From assembly GCA_033439685.1 (NCBI GenBank), contig JAUEDM010000003.1:3254001-3318000 (forward strand): a stretch of DNA of 64,000 nt, read 5' to 3'. The notes below the pieces were generated by a model. That model ran no database searches. It was not told the origin of the DNA and was given only the letters and a program-made list of their open reading frames with translations. Origin of the DNA: Apodospora peruviana (Eukaryota > Ascomycota > Sordariomycetes > Sordariales > Lasiosphaeriaceae). The position numbers were made by a program, and so were the translations under genes. Each line of letters opens with the position of its first letter. Positions within the stretch are counted from its first letter, which is position 1. Below, piece after piece: positions 34,411 through 45,895 of this stretch.

Positions 34411-35428
34411 CCTGTCCTGAACTTCACGATGAACCAGGCCCTACATATGGCGAAAGAAAAGAGAAGAGGAAAAAAAGGCAACGAAGTTAGGAGGAGGAAA
34501 GCATTGGGTGCGCCGGATGAGCAACACTTCTGAAGCAGGCGCAACACGATTCGATTGGATTGGATTTGATCACAGCTGGTCGCTGAAAACCGGAAATACT
34601 TAAAAAAAAATGACCGCGTGATTAGTTGTTGAGCGCACAGCAGCACTGTGGACGTGGCTCTTTGGAGAGAATTGACGGGGATGGAGAGAAAATCAATTGC
34701 TCAGTCGCGTTGTTTCAGCGTTCCTCTCATCGGAGACAGAGGCGGAGGTTCGAAAATTTGGCGGACCCACTGCACGTGCTCTACGGAATACTGGGGTTAC
34801 CTTACAGTAAGTACCTCCCTGGGCAGGGTGTCCGTGCTGACGGTACGGTACTGCTTACGGATAAGGGTACGGAATAATCCGTACGGGTATTCCGGAATAC
34901 TGTCATCCAGATTGCCGTCCTTCCATCCCCTCACTCGATGGTTATCTCTTTGAAACTGAAAGCTGAAATGAATTGGTAATGTGGTCGGAAGTTCAAAAGG
35001 CAGATTTCATTCACAGAACCGACAGTCCTGTGCGAAAGCATGGCGAATACCTGAGTCCCTGACTACGAACTGGTCGCTCATATCCGTTTGCTTGATATGT
35101 GTTTTTCTTCCTCAGAGATTATATTGATCGCTAGGTATTCAACACCACAAGCCTTAACTTCCAGCATAGGCTCAGGGACAACCAGTTACGTTATACAAGG
35201 AGACCCGCAGCTCCGGTCTTCCTCTGTTGTATTGCGTCGTGTCGACTGAATCAAGTAAAAGACAAAAATTGCCAAAGATATGAAAAATACTCCCAAGTAT
35301 AACCTAACCCTTTGTCACCAAATCACTCCATTGACCATATGAAAATGCAAAACGTCGCAGGACACAGCAACATTCTTGTTACTCATCAGCCCAGGCCATC
35401 CGTCATCCCGCAGACATCCTGACTCCAT
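34411..35428. other. Intergenic: RING gene 5' flank and Rab5 gene 3' flank
   Basis: No gene seen. Contains the palindrome cluster at 34782..34900 (separate entry). The rest is ordinary flank. Confidence 0.5.
34782..34900. repeat. Cluster of TACGGA-type inverted repeats
   Basis: Elements seen: tacggaatac at 34782..34791; an inverted repeat with 7-bp arms gtacgga/tccgtac around ATAA at 34867..34884; and a perfect 14-bp palindrome, gtattccggaatac, at 34887..34900. All share the CGGAAT/ATTCCG core, which also occurs at 45551..45572. Confidence 0.85.
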
Positions 35429-36267
35429 CTAACATGCACAACCTTCCTTGGCGTTAGGATCCCGTGGCCCATTGAGGTTGACCCTTTGCTCCTCAGTCCG
35501 GCCAGCAGCATGCGAAGCACCGGGACCCCTCGCACTCTTCAACGAGGTCTCTGGGATAGCGTTCGCAATAGCTGTAAAGACCTCTGTCACATTGTAGCCC
35601 GTCTTGGCACTGGTCTCGAAAAACAACAAGCCTTCCTCCTCTGCGTATGTCTTGGCCTCCTCCGTAGTTATCTTCCGCGCGTCGCCTGAGTCGTCGCCGG
35701 ACTCGGCAGCCCCGGAGCCGGCCCCGTCGTTTGTGAGATCGAGCTTGTTGCCCACCAGCGCGATGACAATGCCCGGCGATGCCTGCCTTTGCAGCTCGGC
35801 CACCCAGTGCTTCGCCTTGACCAAGGATGTCGGTTTCGTCAAGTCGTACACCACCAGAGCCGCCTGCGCATTGCGATAGTACATGGGCGCCAGAGATGCA
35901 AACCGCTCCTGGCCTGCTGTATCCCAAATCTCAAACTTGATTGTTCGTGTGGGGAGGTTGCATTTTTGAGTGAGGAAGGCGGCTGTAACGGGTTTATGGG
36001 CGTTAGCAGGTGGCCGCCGCAGCGCTGAGTTCTTGACGCAAGATGCCGGCTAACCGGACGAGCCTTACCTCCTATCGTGGGTTCCTTGTTCTCTTGAAAA
36101 TCATTGTTGACAAACCGAAGAACCAGAGATGACTATGAAAGTAGTGTCAGTGCTCATTCTGAAGTCCGATGCCAACAGCTAGAGCGTACCTTTCCAACGG
36201 CAGCTTCGCCGAGAAGCACGAGCTTGACGCTGCTGCTCGGCTTGGGAGCATTTGCTGAATCGGCCAT
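35429..36267 (-). CDS. vps21: Rab5-family GTPase (Vps21/Ypt5 type)
   Basis: Exons 36267..36190, 36132..36069 and 35982..35429; 231 residues, introns 57 and 86 bp. G boxes: GEAAVGKSS (20-28), switch I ending TIGAAFLTQ (the Rab5 hallmark), WDTAGQE (67-73), NKLD (126-129) and ETSAK (170-174). It ends in Cys-Ala-Cys, so it is doubly prenylated. Rab5 proteins direct transport to and fusion of early endosomes. After NKLD there is an insert rich in Gly, Ser, Ala and Asp (about residues 133-149) that is absent from yeast Vps21. It is divergent from kri1. Rab5 identity is firm; which of the fungal Rab5 paralogs it is remains less certain. Confidence 0.95.
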
Positions 36268-36817
36268 CTTCGGCAACGCTGGATGTGATAGATTTCTGCG
36301 CAGATGTCGACGCCAAACAATGACTGTCTATCGGAGACAATTTATGTGTTGAAGCAGGATGTTGCAGTCGCAATGACAGATCGTATTGCGTATGCGTAGA
36401 CGTTGTTTCGTGATGGATGCTGGTGACGTGATAGGCGATAGCTGAAGGTAGGCAACGAGATAGCTCACATTGGATAGATGCTCGGGATGGGATGATGCAC
36501 GCCCACAACAGAAGCGGCGGCGTTGCAGGGCAGGTTCCAGTGCCTACAAGACCCCTTAAACCAAGTCGAGTTAGCGCGCTACCGACGAACCAACGACGCC
36601 TGTTGGGTGCACGAGCCATCAAAAGCGGAACCCAAATTCGGCCGGCAGAGCCAGGTCCGCACGCCGATTGGAGCTCTGAAGATTTCCAACAACGACCCCA
36701 CTAAAAAGTTCAGGCAAGCGATTGGATTTTGGGGGTCTTTTTCTTCTGTCGCCAGCCGTGTGCTTGATGGGACAATTTCTTCTTCCCAACATTGATCCAG
36801 AAATAAAGCACTTCAAA
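36268..36817. promoter_or_regulatory. Divergent promoter between Rab5 and kri1
   Basis: 550 bp separate two start codons, so both promoters must lie here or overlap the leaders. No specific site recognised. Confidence 0.6.
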
Positions 36818-38944
36818 ATGCCGCGCAAAACAAAACCCGCAAAAGATGCGCCAAAAGGCGAGCCCATCGTCTCCAAGAAAACCCTCTTCGACGACGAGTT
36901 CTCGTCTGGCAGCGAAGACGACCAGGAAGATGGAGGCGCTACAATCAACCCGGGCACCGAGTTGAAGATCAATGAGGAGTACGCACGCAGATTCGAGCAC
37001 AACAAGAAGCGCGAGGAGCTTCACAAGCTCGAGGAAAAGTACAAGTCAAAAGGTGGTGACGCAGAAGAGTCGGAAGAGTCGTCGTCAGACGAAGACGAGG
37101 ACGACGAGGGCTTCCTTGTCACCGAACAGCTCGATGCCGAGATTTCTGCCACTCTGCAGGCCATCAAGAACAAGGATCCGCGAATCTACGACAAAGAAGC
37201 CGTTTTCTACCAGCCTATCGACCCTGATGCTGAGCCGCAAAGGGAGAGAGCCGAGAAGCCTGTTACACTACGAGACTACCATCGCGAGCGATACATGGCT
37301 GGCGATGTCGGTGCCGACGAAGACGAAGAAGCTGGTGGGCCCAGCAAACCCAGAACGTATATGCAGGAGCAGGACGAGCTGAAAAAGAGTATCGTCGCCG
37401 AGATCAACGCCGCTGCGGCAGCAGACGACGAAGAGGAATGGAGCGACGACGACGCCTTCATCAAGCGGGTAGAGAAGCCGGCAGAGAAGCTCACAGAAAA
37501 TGGGATGCATCCCTCACGGGTAGCCGCCATCAAGCTTGACCCGTCGGACGTCGCCAATGCCGACAAGAACCCGGAGGAGTTCCTCAGCAAGTTCATGGCT
37601 TCCAAGGCCTGGGCACCTCCAGAGGGCTCCAGGTGGGCAGCTTTTGAGTCTGACGAGGGCGAGGATGACGACGATATGGCGGATCAGTTTGAAAACGCAT
37701 ACAACCTGCGCTTTGAGGATCCCGACAAGAGCAATGAATTCCTCAAGTCGTACTCCAGAAACGCTGCTGCGCAACGGTCCGTCAGGAAAGAAGATCTCAA
37801 GGGCAGAAAGAAGCAGAGAGCCCTCGTGAAGGAGCAGAAGGAGGCCGAGAAGAAACAGCGAGAAGAGGAGCGTGCTCGCCTCCGCCGGCTGAAGATCGAC
37901 GAGGCGGCCGAGAAACTTGCCAAGATCAAGCAGGCTGCTGGACTTACCGGTAAGGCTCTCAAGGACGAGGATCTGGTCAAGCTTCTCGACGATGCCTGGG
38001 ACAACGACCAATGGGAGGAGAAAATGAAGGAGCAGTTTGGCGAGGAGTACTACGCCGAGGGCGACGACGCCTTCTCCGTCGAGGATGACGAAGAGGAAGA
38101 AGAAGTGGAGGAGGCCGAATCCAACAGCGGAAAGGAGAGCAAGAGCAAGAAAAAGAAGCCCAAAAAGCCCAAATGGGACGACGACATTGATATCAAGGAC
38201 ATCATCCCCGACTTTGAAGAGGACGACAAAATTGTCCCCGACATTACTCTATCCGACGACGAATCAAAAAGCGAAGAGGACGAAGAAGAGTCGGCCGACG
38301 ACGATGAGGAGGAGGACCGCCCATCCAAGAAGCGAAAGACCTCCAAGGACATCAAGAAGGACCGCATCGCCGCCAAGCGCCAGGCGCGCGCCGAGCTCGC
38401 CAAGATAGAGGCTCTAGTCGACACCAAGATGGAGATTGACAACCCTCGCGCGCTGGCCGAGTCCAAGGTCACCAAGGCCGGTGGCTTCCGGTACCGCGAG
38501 ACCTCGCCCAACGTGTTCGGCATGACGGCGCGCGATATCCTGCTCGCACCCTCGGACGCGGCTCTGAACGAGTTTGCGGGTCTCAAGAAATTGGCGCCCT
38601 TCCGCGACGCGGAGAAGAAGCGCAAGGACAAGAAATATCTGGGCAAGAAGGCGCGCTTGCGGCAGTGGAGGCGGGAGCAGTTTGGTAAGGAGTTTGAGCG
38701 GACTGGGCCGACGTTTGGGTTTGCGGATGTCGAGGAGGCTGCTGCGAGTGGTAACGGTGCTGTTACTGGGTCAAATAAGGAGCGTGTTGGTGGTAGCGGC
38801 GGTGGTGGTCGGGTGAAAGAGGGGGAGGAGAAGGCTACTGCTGCTTCTGGGAGTGGTGTTGTTGAGGGAGAGCGGAGAAAGAAGAGGAAGAGGTCCAAGA
38901 ATAAGGCCAAGAAGGCGGTGACGGCGGAGGATTTTGAGGATTGA
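36818..38944 (+). CDS. kri1: Nucleolar ribosome-biogenesis protein Kri1
   Basis: Single exon, 708 residues. The start is ATG 36818 (cttcaaaATGCCGCGC); an upstream in-frame ATG at 36764 gives 18 extra residues and is less likely. Family landmarks: DDEGFLVTEQLDAEI near residue 90, KPVTLRDYHRERYM, and the conserved C-terminal block FRYRETSPNVFGMTARDILL..LKKLAPFRDAEKKRKDKKYLGKKARLRQWRRE (in two parts). Long acidic (Asp/Glu) tracts alternate with Lys/Arg tracts, and the protein ends in a nuclear/nucleolar KKRKRSKNKAKK motif. Kri1 binds the Krr1-containing 90S pre-ribosome and is needed for 40S subunit production. Confidence 0.96.
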   Translation: MPRKTKPAKDAPKGEPIVSKKTLFDDEFSSGSEDDQEDGGATINPGTELKINEEYARRFEHNKKREELHKLEEKYKSKGGDAEESEESSSDEDEDDEGFLVTEQLDAEISATLQAIKNKDPRIYDKEAVFYQPIDPDAEPQRERAEKPVTLRDYHRERYMAGDVGADEDEEAGGPSKPRTYMQEQDELKKSIVAEINAAAAADDEEEWSDDDAFIKRVEKPAEKLTENGMHPSRVAAIKLDPSDVANADKNPEEFLSKFMASKAWAPPEGSRWAAFESDEGEDDDDMADQFENAYNLRFEDPDKSNEFLKSYSRNAAAQRSVRKEDLKGRKKQRALVKEQKEAEKKQREEERARLRRLKIDEAAEKLAKIKQAAGLTGKALKDEDLVKLLDDAWDNDQWEEKMKEQFGEEYYAEGDDAFSVEDDEEEEEVEEAESNSGKESKSKKKKPKKPKWDDDIDIKDIIPDFEEDDKIVPDITLSDDESKSEEDEEESADDDEEEDRPSKKRKTSKDIKKDRIAAKRQARAELAKIEALVDTKMEIDNPRALAESKVTKAGGFRYRETSPNVFGMTARDILLAPSDAALNEFAGLKKLAPFRDAEKKRKDKKYLGKKARLRQWRREQFGKEFERTGPTFGFADVEEAAASGNGAVTGSNKERVGGSGGGGRVKEGEEKATAASGSGVVEGERRKKRKRSKNKAKKAVTAEDFED

Positions 38945-40345
38945 TTAGTTTTACTCTCAGTCTGGTACTCGGATAGTCAGTCTAGAAGTTTCGTTGATGT
39001 ATTTGAAGTACATAGCTTTATGGCGTTTATGAAAATGGGAAATGGCTTATTGTTCTGTCAGTTATTTGTCTCGAGTCCTACGGGGTATTGTTGGGAAGTG
39101 AATAACCAACCCCCACCTCAGAAATCATGGCATATCAATCCCATCATGCTCACTAACACTATGCTATGTGTTCTTTCCCCCTCTCAATGCGTGGTAGCTT
39201 AGTCTGTGTACAAGCACCGTGGTCAGAATTTGAAGACTCAGTTCAATTACTTTTCAAAGACCTCGTCTGAATATGAAATCACCTTAAGTCCGATACTTAC
39301 CAGCCTTCTTATTCCCTGGTAGATTTGTATGGAGTATCACTCCAACCTTCTAGCAGACAAAATGGTAATACCAACCCGATCTCCAGAACCGATGTCGAAG
39401 TGAACATTCTTAGGTATCTATCTTACTTTGTGTAGTTTTTCTAATCGTTTGTGCTCAGACTCGGAGACTCTCTCCATGCTAACATAATGCTGCATTACAG
39501 TATCACATCGTCATGATTTCAGTAATAAATGTTGACATGTCTCTGGAATAGCTAATGATTCAACGCCTCACAAAACATGTTCAAGTGTATTCCCACTCCA
39601 ATTGGTATCGTATCTAGTTCTTCTGAAAAGACAGGCAGCAGTAGCAACATCATAGCACTACCCAACAAAAAAAAAAGTAAATGATTCGCCGCGCTTCCGT
39701 AACCAAAGAGATAGTGTGAAAAGAAGGTTGGCGCAAATGATAAAACGGCAAGGCTCTACCGCCTCCTCGTCTCGTCCATTCTCCTCTTACCCTCCTTGGT
39801 TGAGGATAGAGGATAGGGGAGGAGCCAAAAAAAGAATTAAAAAAAAGTCGATTCGGTGACCGAAGCACACATACGCACTCACTCCTCAGCGTTCAACTAG
39901 TCCATACACGGTGTACCTTCCCGTTGTATCCCAGATCCAGATCCATTATTTCAACCCAAAAATTCAAACTGAATCAAAACACACCCAGTCCATGAGACCT
40001 CCGTTGAGCCAGATTTGCGCCGCTTTTGTGTGTTGTTGTTATGTTGTGCGCCGAATTCTCCATTCTCCGGGAGGAACAAACCCCCTCCTGCATATGCTGA
40101 ATACCGAAAATAACCGACCATATCATGGGCTGAGGTACTGTCCAAGTCAAAATTCGACCCGATAAAGCCAAGAAAGATTCGACTGTTCCCTTCATGTTCC
40201 CTTTGAGCCCTAAGTCATTCTTACACTCCATGCCCAGCTCCTTCATCGCAGACGCCCTCGCCTGCACCTGACCAAAGGAAGTATTTCCAAACCCCTCCAG
40301 GGTAAACGTATACATCAGACACTTAAAGCGCTTTCATCGACGGAC
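38945..40345. other. Intergenic between convergent kri1 and the Zn2Cys6 gene
   Basis: No gene recognised in 1.4 kb. A-rich tracts sit at 39664..39676 and 39827..39846. It must contain both 3' UTRs. Confidence 0.5.
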
Positions 40346-43300
40346 CTAATGTTGCCCGTGATGCATCCCGTTCGCCGACATGCCGCCGTTTCCAAACATG
40401 CTCGCAAACTGATCCAGAGGTCCTACACCGCCGACCCCCAAATCTGCACCAATCTCCGGAGGCTCCATGTTGAAAGGCATGAACCACGCCGAACTGGGCT
40501 CGTTGTTGAAGGCAGCATGCAAAGCCGCTTCTGACGCGTTCCCGGCGCCATGGCCTTGACCATTGCCACCGTGACCTCCGTGCCCACCACGCTCGCCCTC
40601 CCGGCTGCCCTCCCCATTGTCCTGCGTCCATCCAGCCAGGCCCAGCCCAGGATCGACACTGTTCCCGTAGGCTCCAAATACAAGCTGCCGGTCCAGCTGG
40701 CTCATCCCATGAGCAGCGCCGAGGGGCATTGCAAAAGGATCCGGAGGGAAGAAGGGGTGCGGCGCGTGGTGGTGGTGGGATAAGTGTGACACAGTAACGG
40801 GTGAAACGGGTGACAGGGCGTGATACGAGGTGCCGTTTGTCGAGTGTGGAATCGTCAACGGGTTGAACGATGTGGGGCCGCTTGTCTGTCCGCCTAATGC
40901 GCCGCTGGCGGCGCCGGAGAACGACCGCTGGTGAAGTCGGGCCGCATGGATCTGCTCTGGAGTTGCGCCCGGATGACGGCTGAAGTCGGTCTGGAGCGGT
41001 TCAAGCCCTTGATCGCCGCCACTACGAGACATATTACTGGTTTTCCGCGCCATCGACTTGCGTTTGAGCTGTTGCTGTTGCTGCTGTTGTGCAGATCGCG
41101 GGACTCCGTTGATAGAAGCAGCCTCGGCACTCCGGGGTGAAAGCGTCGTGAAGAACTCTTCAACTGTATGTAATTCTGGTTTCTGCTCCAACACTGCGTC
41201 TTCGCCCTTCTCCTTCTTCTTGTATGTGGCCGGATCCAGGAAGTCCGACTGCGATACTCCGTGAGGATACCGATCGAACCAGTCACCGTACTGGAAGATA
41301 GGCGAGGCCGCGCTTTCATTTGCCGGAGTGCCCTGTCTCGCGGCATCCGCGCATGTACGGTATTGTTCACGCAGATTTTCCGACATCCAATGGAACATAC
41401 CCCAATATTTCTTCATCTTCGAAAGAAATTTGACATTGGTAGCAAGGTTGCGTTTCGAAGTGGCCTCCATGGTCGAGTTCCCGGAGAAAATGCCGAATAT
41501 ATGTACAGTGCTGGATAAGAAAGCACAATACCCGGTGAAAGGCGCTGTGATGAAATGCGACTCAGCGTCTTTAAGCAATTCAGAAATCCGGTTCGCAGCT
41601 GCGAATGCTTTGGCGCCCGCTTTTGTTACGAATGCCTTCGGTACGTCTTGTTGCGAATGGCCGTTTGGAGATGATACGGCAAATCTGTTCATGAAGAGGA
41701 TGTTTTGTTGGATGGAAATGTGTAAAAAGAGGAACTGGTTTGCCATGTTGTCGGTCTCGTGCAAGTGGAGGTTCTCGGATGTGTACGCCAAGGATTCAGG
41801 GAGGTCGGACACGATATCGTCGGTCTGTTTGATGAGTTTCGAGTATCCCGATTCGGGGCTCCACATTGGGTGAGGATCTAACTCCTTGCCTCCTTGGTTG
41901 AGGTAGCCGATAACCCGACCCCATACTGCAATGGCTTTAATCATCCACGCAGCAACACCCATATTGTCCTTCGCGTCGCCTAGGTTCCCCTCAGAGAATG
42001 GCTCCAGGACTTCTCCACTCAGGGTCTCGGTTGGGCCTGGCATATCGTACTGGAAGTTCTTCTCCTTGATCGGTAGTGGTATTTTCAAGGTTTCTTCTCT
42101 GATAAAGGTCGGCCGGTCGGTCCCCGACGAGTTGAATCGGTCCATTAAGAAACAGGCCCACATCGTTCGCCTGCGGATTTCGCGGTCAATAAAACTGAGC
42201 TGTGTCTTCCCAGCTAGTCGGAGGGGATCATGTTCCAAATCCTTGTGAAGCTGAAGCGCAAAAGCCATACGGATCGCTTGGCCTCCCAGAGACCAGCTTC
42301 GACCGCCATGGCACGTGCCAAACTCATGGAGGCCCAGGATCAAGAGACATGTCAGAATGGTGATGTTTGGCCATTCGTATCTCTTGGTTAGGATGTCTCG
42401 GGCAGCAGATGCCCATTCCTCACCGCGAAGGAAGTTTGGGTTTGTGTTGAGCTTGGGGTGGTTCGAGAAACGTGCGGAGATGGCGCAGACGGATAGTATC
42501 AGAACTGGGGGAAGGGCGCCGGCTCTGCAGGGGAAAAGCAATCATTATTAGTGTTATTTTGCCATAAACAGTGTGCAGTACGACGTACTTGAGCTTCCGC
42601 ATGAAGCTAGGTTTGTGGAGGATATGGTAAGCCTGGCCATAAATATTTTCGAAAAAGACTTCGGCGAGATGCTCTTGGATTTCCTTTGAAGGCAGTGCAT
42701 CGCCGCCTTCGAGTAGGAGTTTGCTTTCCTCCGCCTCCTGGACAAGCATCATGGAGGGCTTGCTTGGGCCGTCTATCTTCGACTTGGACGGGGCACGAGC
42801 CCAATGATCGAGATCCGAGCCAAATGCTTCATCAGCGCCGCGTTTCTTGGCTGCCGATTTGCCATTGTTGAGAGTGCCGGGGATTGCTGGCTTGACCACC
42901 GCTCTGGTTACCGACGACGCGAGACCATCTTGTTCAGCTTTCGGTACGATCTTGATGATGCGCTCCTCCATCCGCTTTAGCCGTTTGTCCAGCATGGCCA
43001 TGTAGTCCGTCCTTGGGGCCGCCTTCCTGGCTGTAACCTTGTATACACACGGGATCCTAGACCGGAGACAATGTTTGCAGGCTGGCTTCTCGCCGGAGCA
43101 ACGAATCTTTTTGCGTCGACATGCGATACATGCTAATGGTAGACGTTTGCGTTCCTTGCCTGCCTTGGTCTTCAGTTCGCTCCAAGCAGGGGCGGTATCG
43201 GTCTTGTCTCCTTTGGATTTAGAGCCTAGGTCGGTCCCATCTGCCATAGCCCCCGTCGCAAGGCCGAATTCGTCAGATATGGGTTCCTCCAGCGAGTTCC

Positions 43301-43748
43301 CGCCGTGGGGATTGCTATATGGCGAGCCGTCGTCAGAGTCGTCCATACTATGGCGTCTTTGGCCACTGTATCCGGAAGTTTGAACGGTGATCGAGGTGAC
43401 TGAGTTCTGTCGGTCGGGCATTGACGATATCGAAGGCGGCGGCTGAGATGTTGCGAACACGTCCGGGGCATGGTCTTCGAAAGTCGACGACTGTAGACCA
43501 ACCATGGGGGAGTCTTCTAATGGATTCTGATATGGGAACTGGAAGTCACCAAAGTGAGAAGCATCCACCATGTCGTGGGCAGCCGTGATGCTACCCAGTG
43601 CTTCATTTGTAGTTTCCAGTTTAAGAGCTTGTAGAGTTGCGGACTCAGTTTGCGTGAGATGAGCTTCGGTATCGACAGCGCCAGGAGAGAAGTCGAGGTC
43701 AAGAGCCGGGAAGTTCTTGAGGTCGACGTGTGAGTCGCCCGGTGACAT
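40346..43748 (-). CDS. Zn2Cys6 (fungal binuclear cluster) transcription factor
   Basis: Exons 43748..42589 and 42524..40346, intron 64 bp; 1112 residues. The DNA-binding cluster is C207, C210, C217, C224, C227, C234 (CIACRRKKIRC..CKHCLRSRIPC), followed by a linker and a short predicted coiled coil, MLDKRLKRMEERIIKI, for dimerisation. The Fungal_trans regulatory domain starts near VFFENIYGQAYHILHKPSF and continues over the intron (LSVCAISARFSNHP, GGRSWSLGGQAIRMAFALQLHKDL). The C-terminus has a Gln run, a His run and Gly-rich stretches, likely activation or disordered regions. The N-terminal 190 residues are acidic. I cannot name the ortholog, so the target pathway is unknown. Its upstream flank is unusually long (6.3 kb). 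Confidence 0.94.
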
Positions 43749-45490
43749 GGCGGAGTTCTCTGGAATATGAAGCTGGTAACAGTCAAAGGAACTCGTCTGG
43801 GCTCAGACTTTGAAAACGAGATAATGCGGGATCCCCACACAGCCAACCCAAACCTCGGGTCTCCTCTCCACTCGATCTGGGCTGTGTCGGTTGGTCTTGA
43901 ACCAGGTAAAGATATCTCATGGTAAGGCTCGAGGGACTTGCACGACCTCCGCTCGTGCGTGCTGCCCTGACCAGCGGGTCACAACAGGCTCGAGTGTGGT
44001 GGTTTTCGTTTCTCTTGGGCAGTCCAAACTGCCTGAGCAGCTATCGGCAAAGTTTGTTGTGTAGGGAAAAAATGGAGGGGGGCGAAATGGTGAGCCGGGG
44101 TCCCGACTATTTGGCATTCAACTTCAGTCGACCTCGTGGATCACCGAGAAGGGGCTAGTAGCAGCCAAAACAGCGTCTTCGGCGCCCAGCTGTGGGGTAA
44201 AGGCGGGTTTCTTTGCCTGTGGGGATGTTGAAGAAACAATGGGATCAACCAGCAAGGGAGCCCCAGCAATTCCGAACGAACCGACCAGTGGTGCAACTGG
44301 CCGTCCGAGTCTGGAACTCTGATTCCTCTCAACTTCAACGCGGGGGGCTGCAGCTAGTGCTATAGAGGCAATAGTATCAGATGGCAGCAATAGCGACGGC
44401 GGAGGGCCAGAAAGGGTTGGTTCGGCTCACTCGCAATGAGCCATGCAGCCAATATAGGGAAAGACAGCGAGGAAGATGACGCTTGGGGGGTTATTATGAG
44501 AGTTAAATTCGACGATGGAGCAAATAGATTGATGGTGGAGAGGCTGGTCCAAGGGAAGTGGCAGGGTCCGGCGGAGACTCATGGACAACTTGACAAGTCC
44601 AGAGTCCACGACGGGCAGCATTGCACACTCACACTCTCACGCTCTCGGGCTCACATCCACGATCGTCTTCCGTCTTGCTCGGCTGCCCTGTCTGCGAAGC
44701 AACCCATCATGCCTTCAGAGAGAGGGGCCGAACGTCAGCCACTCGGCCGTCGGACGACACCCACCATGTTCTGGCCGGGTTCAGTACTTTTGGTACCCTA
44801 TTGAATAGAAGCAGATTCGCCTCTGGGACTGCATGCAATGCACACACCACACATGTGTCGAGTGCAAGTCAGAGCCTTTCTTGCATGGGGCATGCAGCTG
44901 GGGAGAAAGCCACACCGGACGAGATGCTTCCAGTGTTGCTCACCCTGGAAACCGATCCAACCAACAGGAAGACACTTGTTTCCAGTTGGGACATGCTCCC
45001 ACAGCGCACACGGCTGGCGGTCTCTGCGGAGCCATGGGAGCAACGTCGTCGTCGTCTGTTTCGGCGGTGGACTGGGGTGTCAAGGGCACCCCCTGTTGCC
45101 CTGCTGAGAGGGTGCCTGGGGTGCACGAACAACGGACCTGGGGCAACGGAACGGAGCGCAGCATCGAGGCACAGCCGTTCTCCGGCCAGGCTGTGTGTCC
45201 ACTACCCACACGAATGCAATAGCGGCCAGGTTTTGATGGAAAATTCCGAGAATACGCCGGGGCGCAAGCGGTCCATTATAGGTACAACGGAACCGGGATG
45301 GCTTTCGGTTTGCATTCAAATTTCAGATCTTGGTCACATTGGAGATATACTCGCTGACCGACCCTTTACCCCGAATCAGATGAGATCTGATAACATATTG
45401 ATTCTGGGGTTTTGTTGAGAGCTGCCTGGCTGTGTTATAGATCGACCGCTTTTTAGTCTGGAATCGTCAAAGGCCGAACAGCGCGACGTC

Positions 45491-45507
45491 CACCCCGGAC
45501 CGGGGTG
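45491..45507. repeat. Strong inverted repeat, 8-bp GC arms
   Basis: Reads caccccggaccggggtg: arms caccccgg/ccggggtg around one A. It lies 44 bp left of the larger palindrome. Confidence 0.9.
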
Positions 45508-45550
45508 TAGACTCGCAGTGGTGGAGGGGTACTTGTATCCGTACGGCGTA

Positions 45551-45572
45551 CTGTACGGAATATTCCGTACAG
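45551..45572. repeat. Perfect 22-bp palindrome with TACGGAAT half-site
   Basis: The half-site ctgtacggaat is followed directly by its exact reverse complement. The flank adds ccgtacgg at 45539..45546. The core CGGAATATTCCG is close to the elements at 34867..34900. Confidence 0.92.
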
Positions 45573-45878
45573 CGAAGTCCATGTTTTTGAGAAGATGAAA
45601 AATGGCGTGCGAAGACGATCGATCCGCGAATGAATCAGCTTGGGTGTGGATTTCATTTGCTGAGCCAAGGCAAAAATCGACGACAGGCATGGCCAGGCGC
45701 TGGGCCGAACAAGGAAATTATGTTTTAATCACAAGAAACTTTAAAACTTCCGTTGCGCACGTGGGAGGAAGCGAGACATCAATGGAGCCTTCCCAGCCTG
45801 ACCTGAATCGACAGAATCGTGACTTTGTAGTTGAACTGAAGTTGCCCCTTTGTAATCCGTACTTCGCGACTGCCTCCG

Positions 45879-45895
45879 ACTCGTGAAACACGAGT
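45879..45895. repeat. 7-bp hairpin
   Basis: Reads actcgtgaaacacgagt: arms actcgtg/cacgagt with loop AAA. No T-run follows, so there is no reason to call it a terminator. Confidence 0.85.

Noticed and set aside
44621..45418. Open frame of 265 codons on the plus strand in gene-free DNA
   Set aside because: It starts at TTG, overlaps several other frames of similar size on both strands, and shows no recognisable domain or splice structure. Likely chance in G+C-balanced DNA.
45879..45895. Hairpin as a transcription terminator
   Set aside because: Stem-loop terminators with T-runs are bacterial; no T-run follows and no gene ends nearby.
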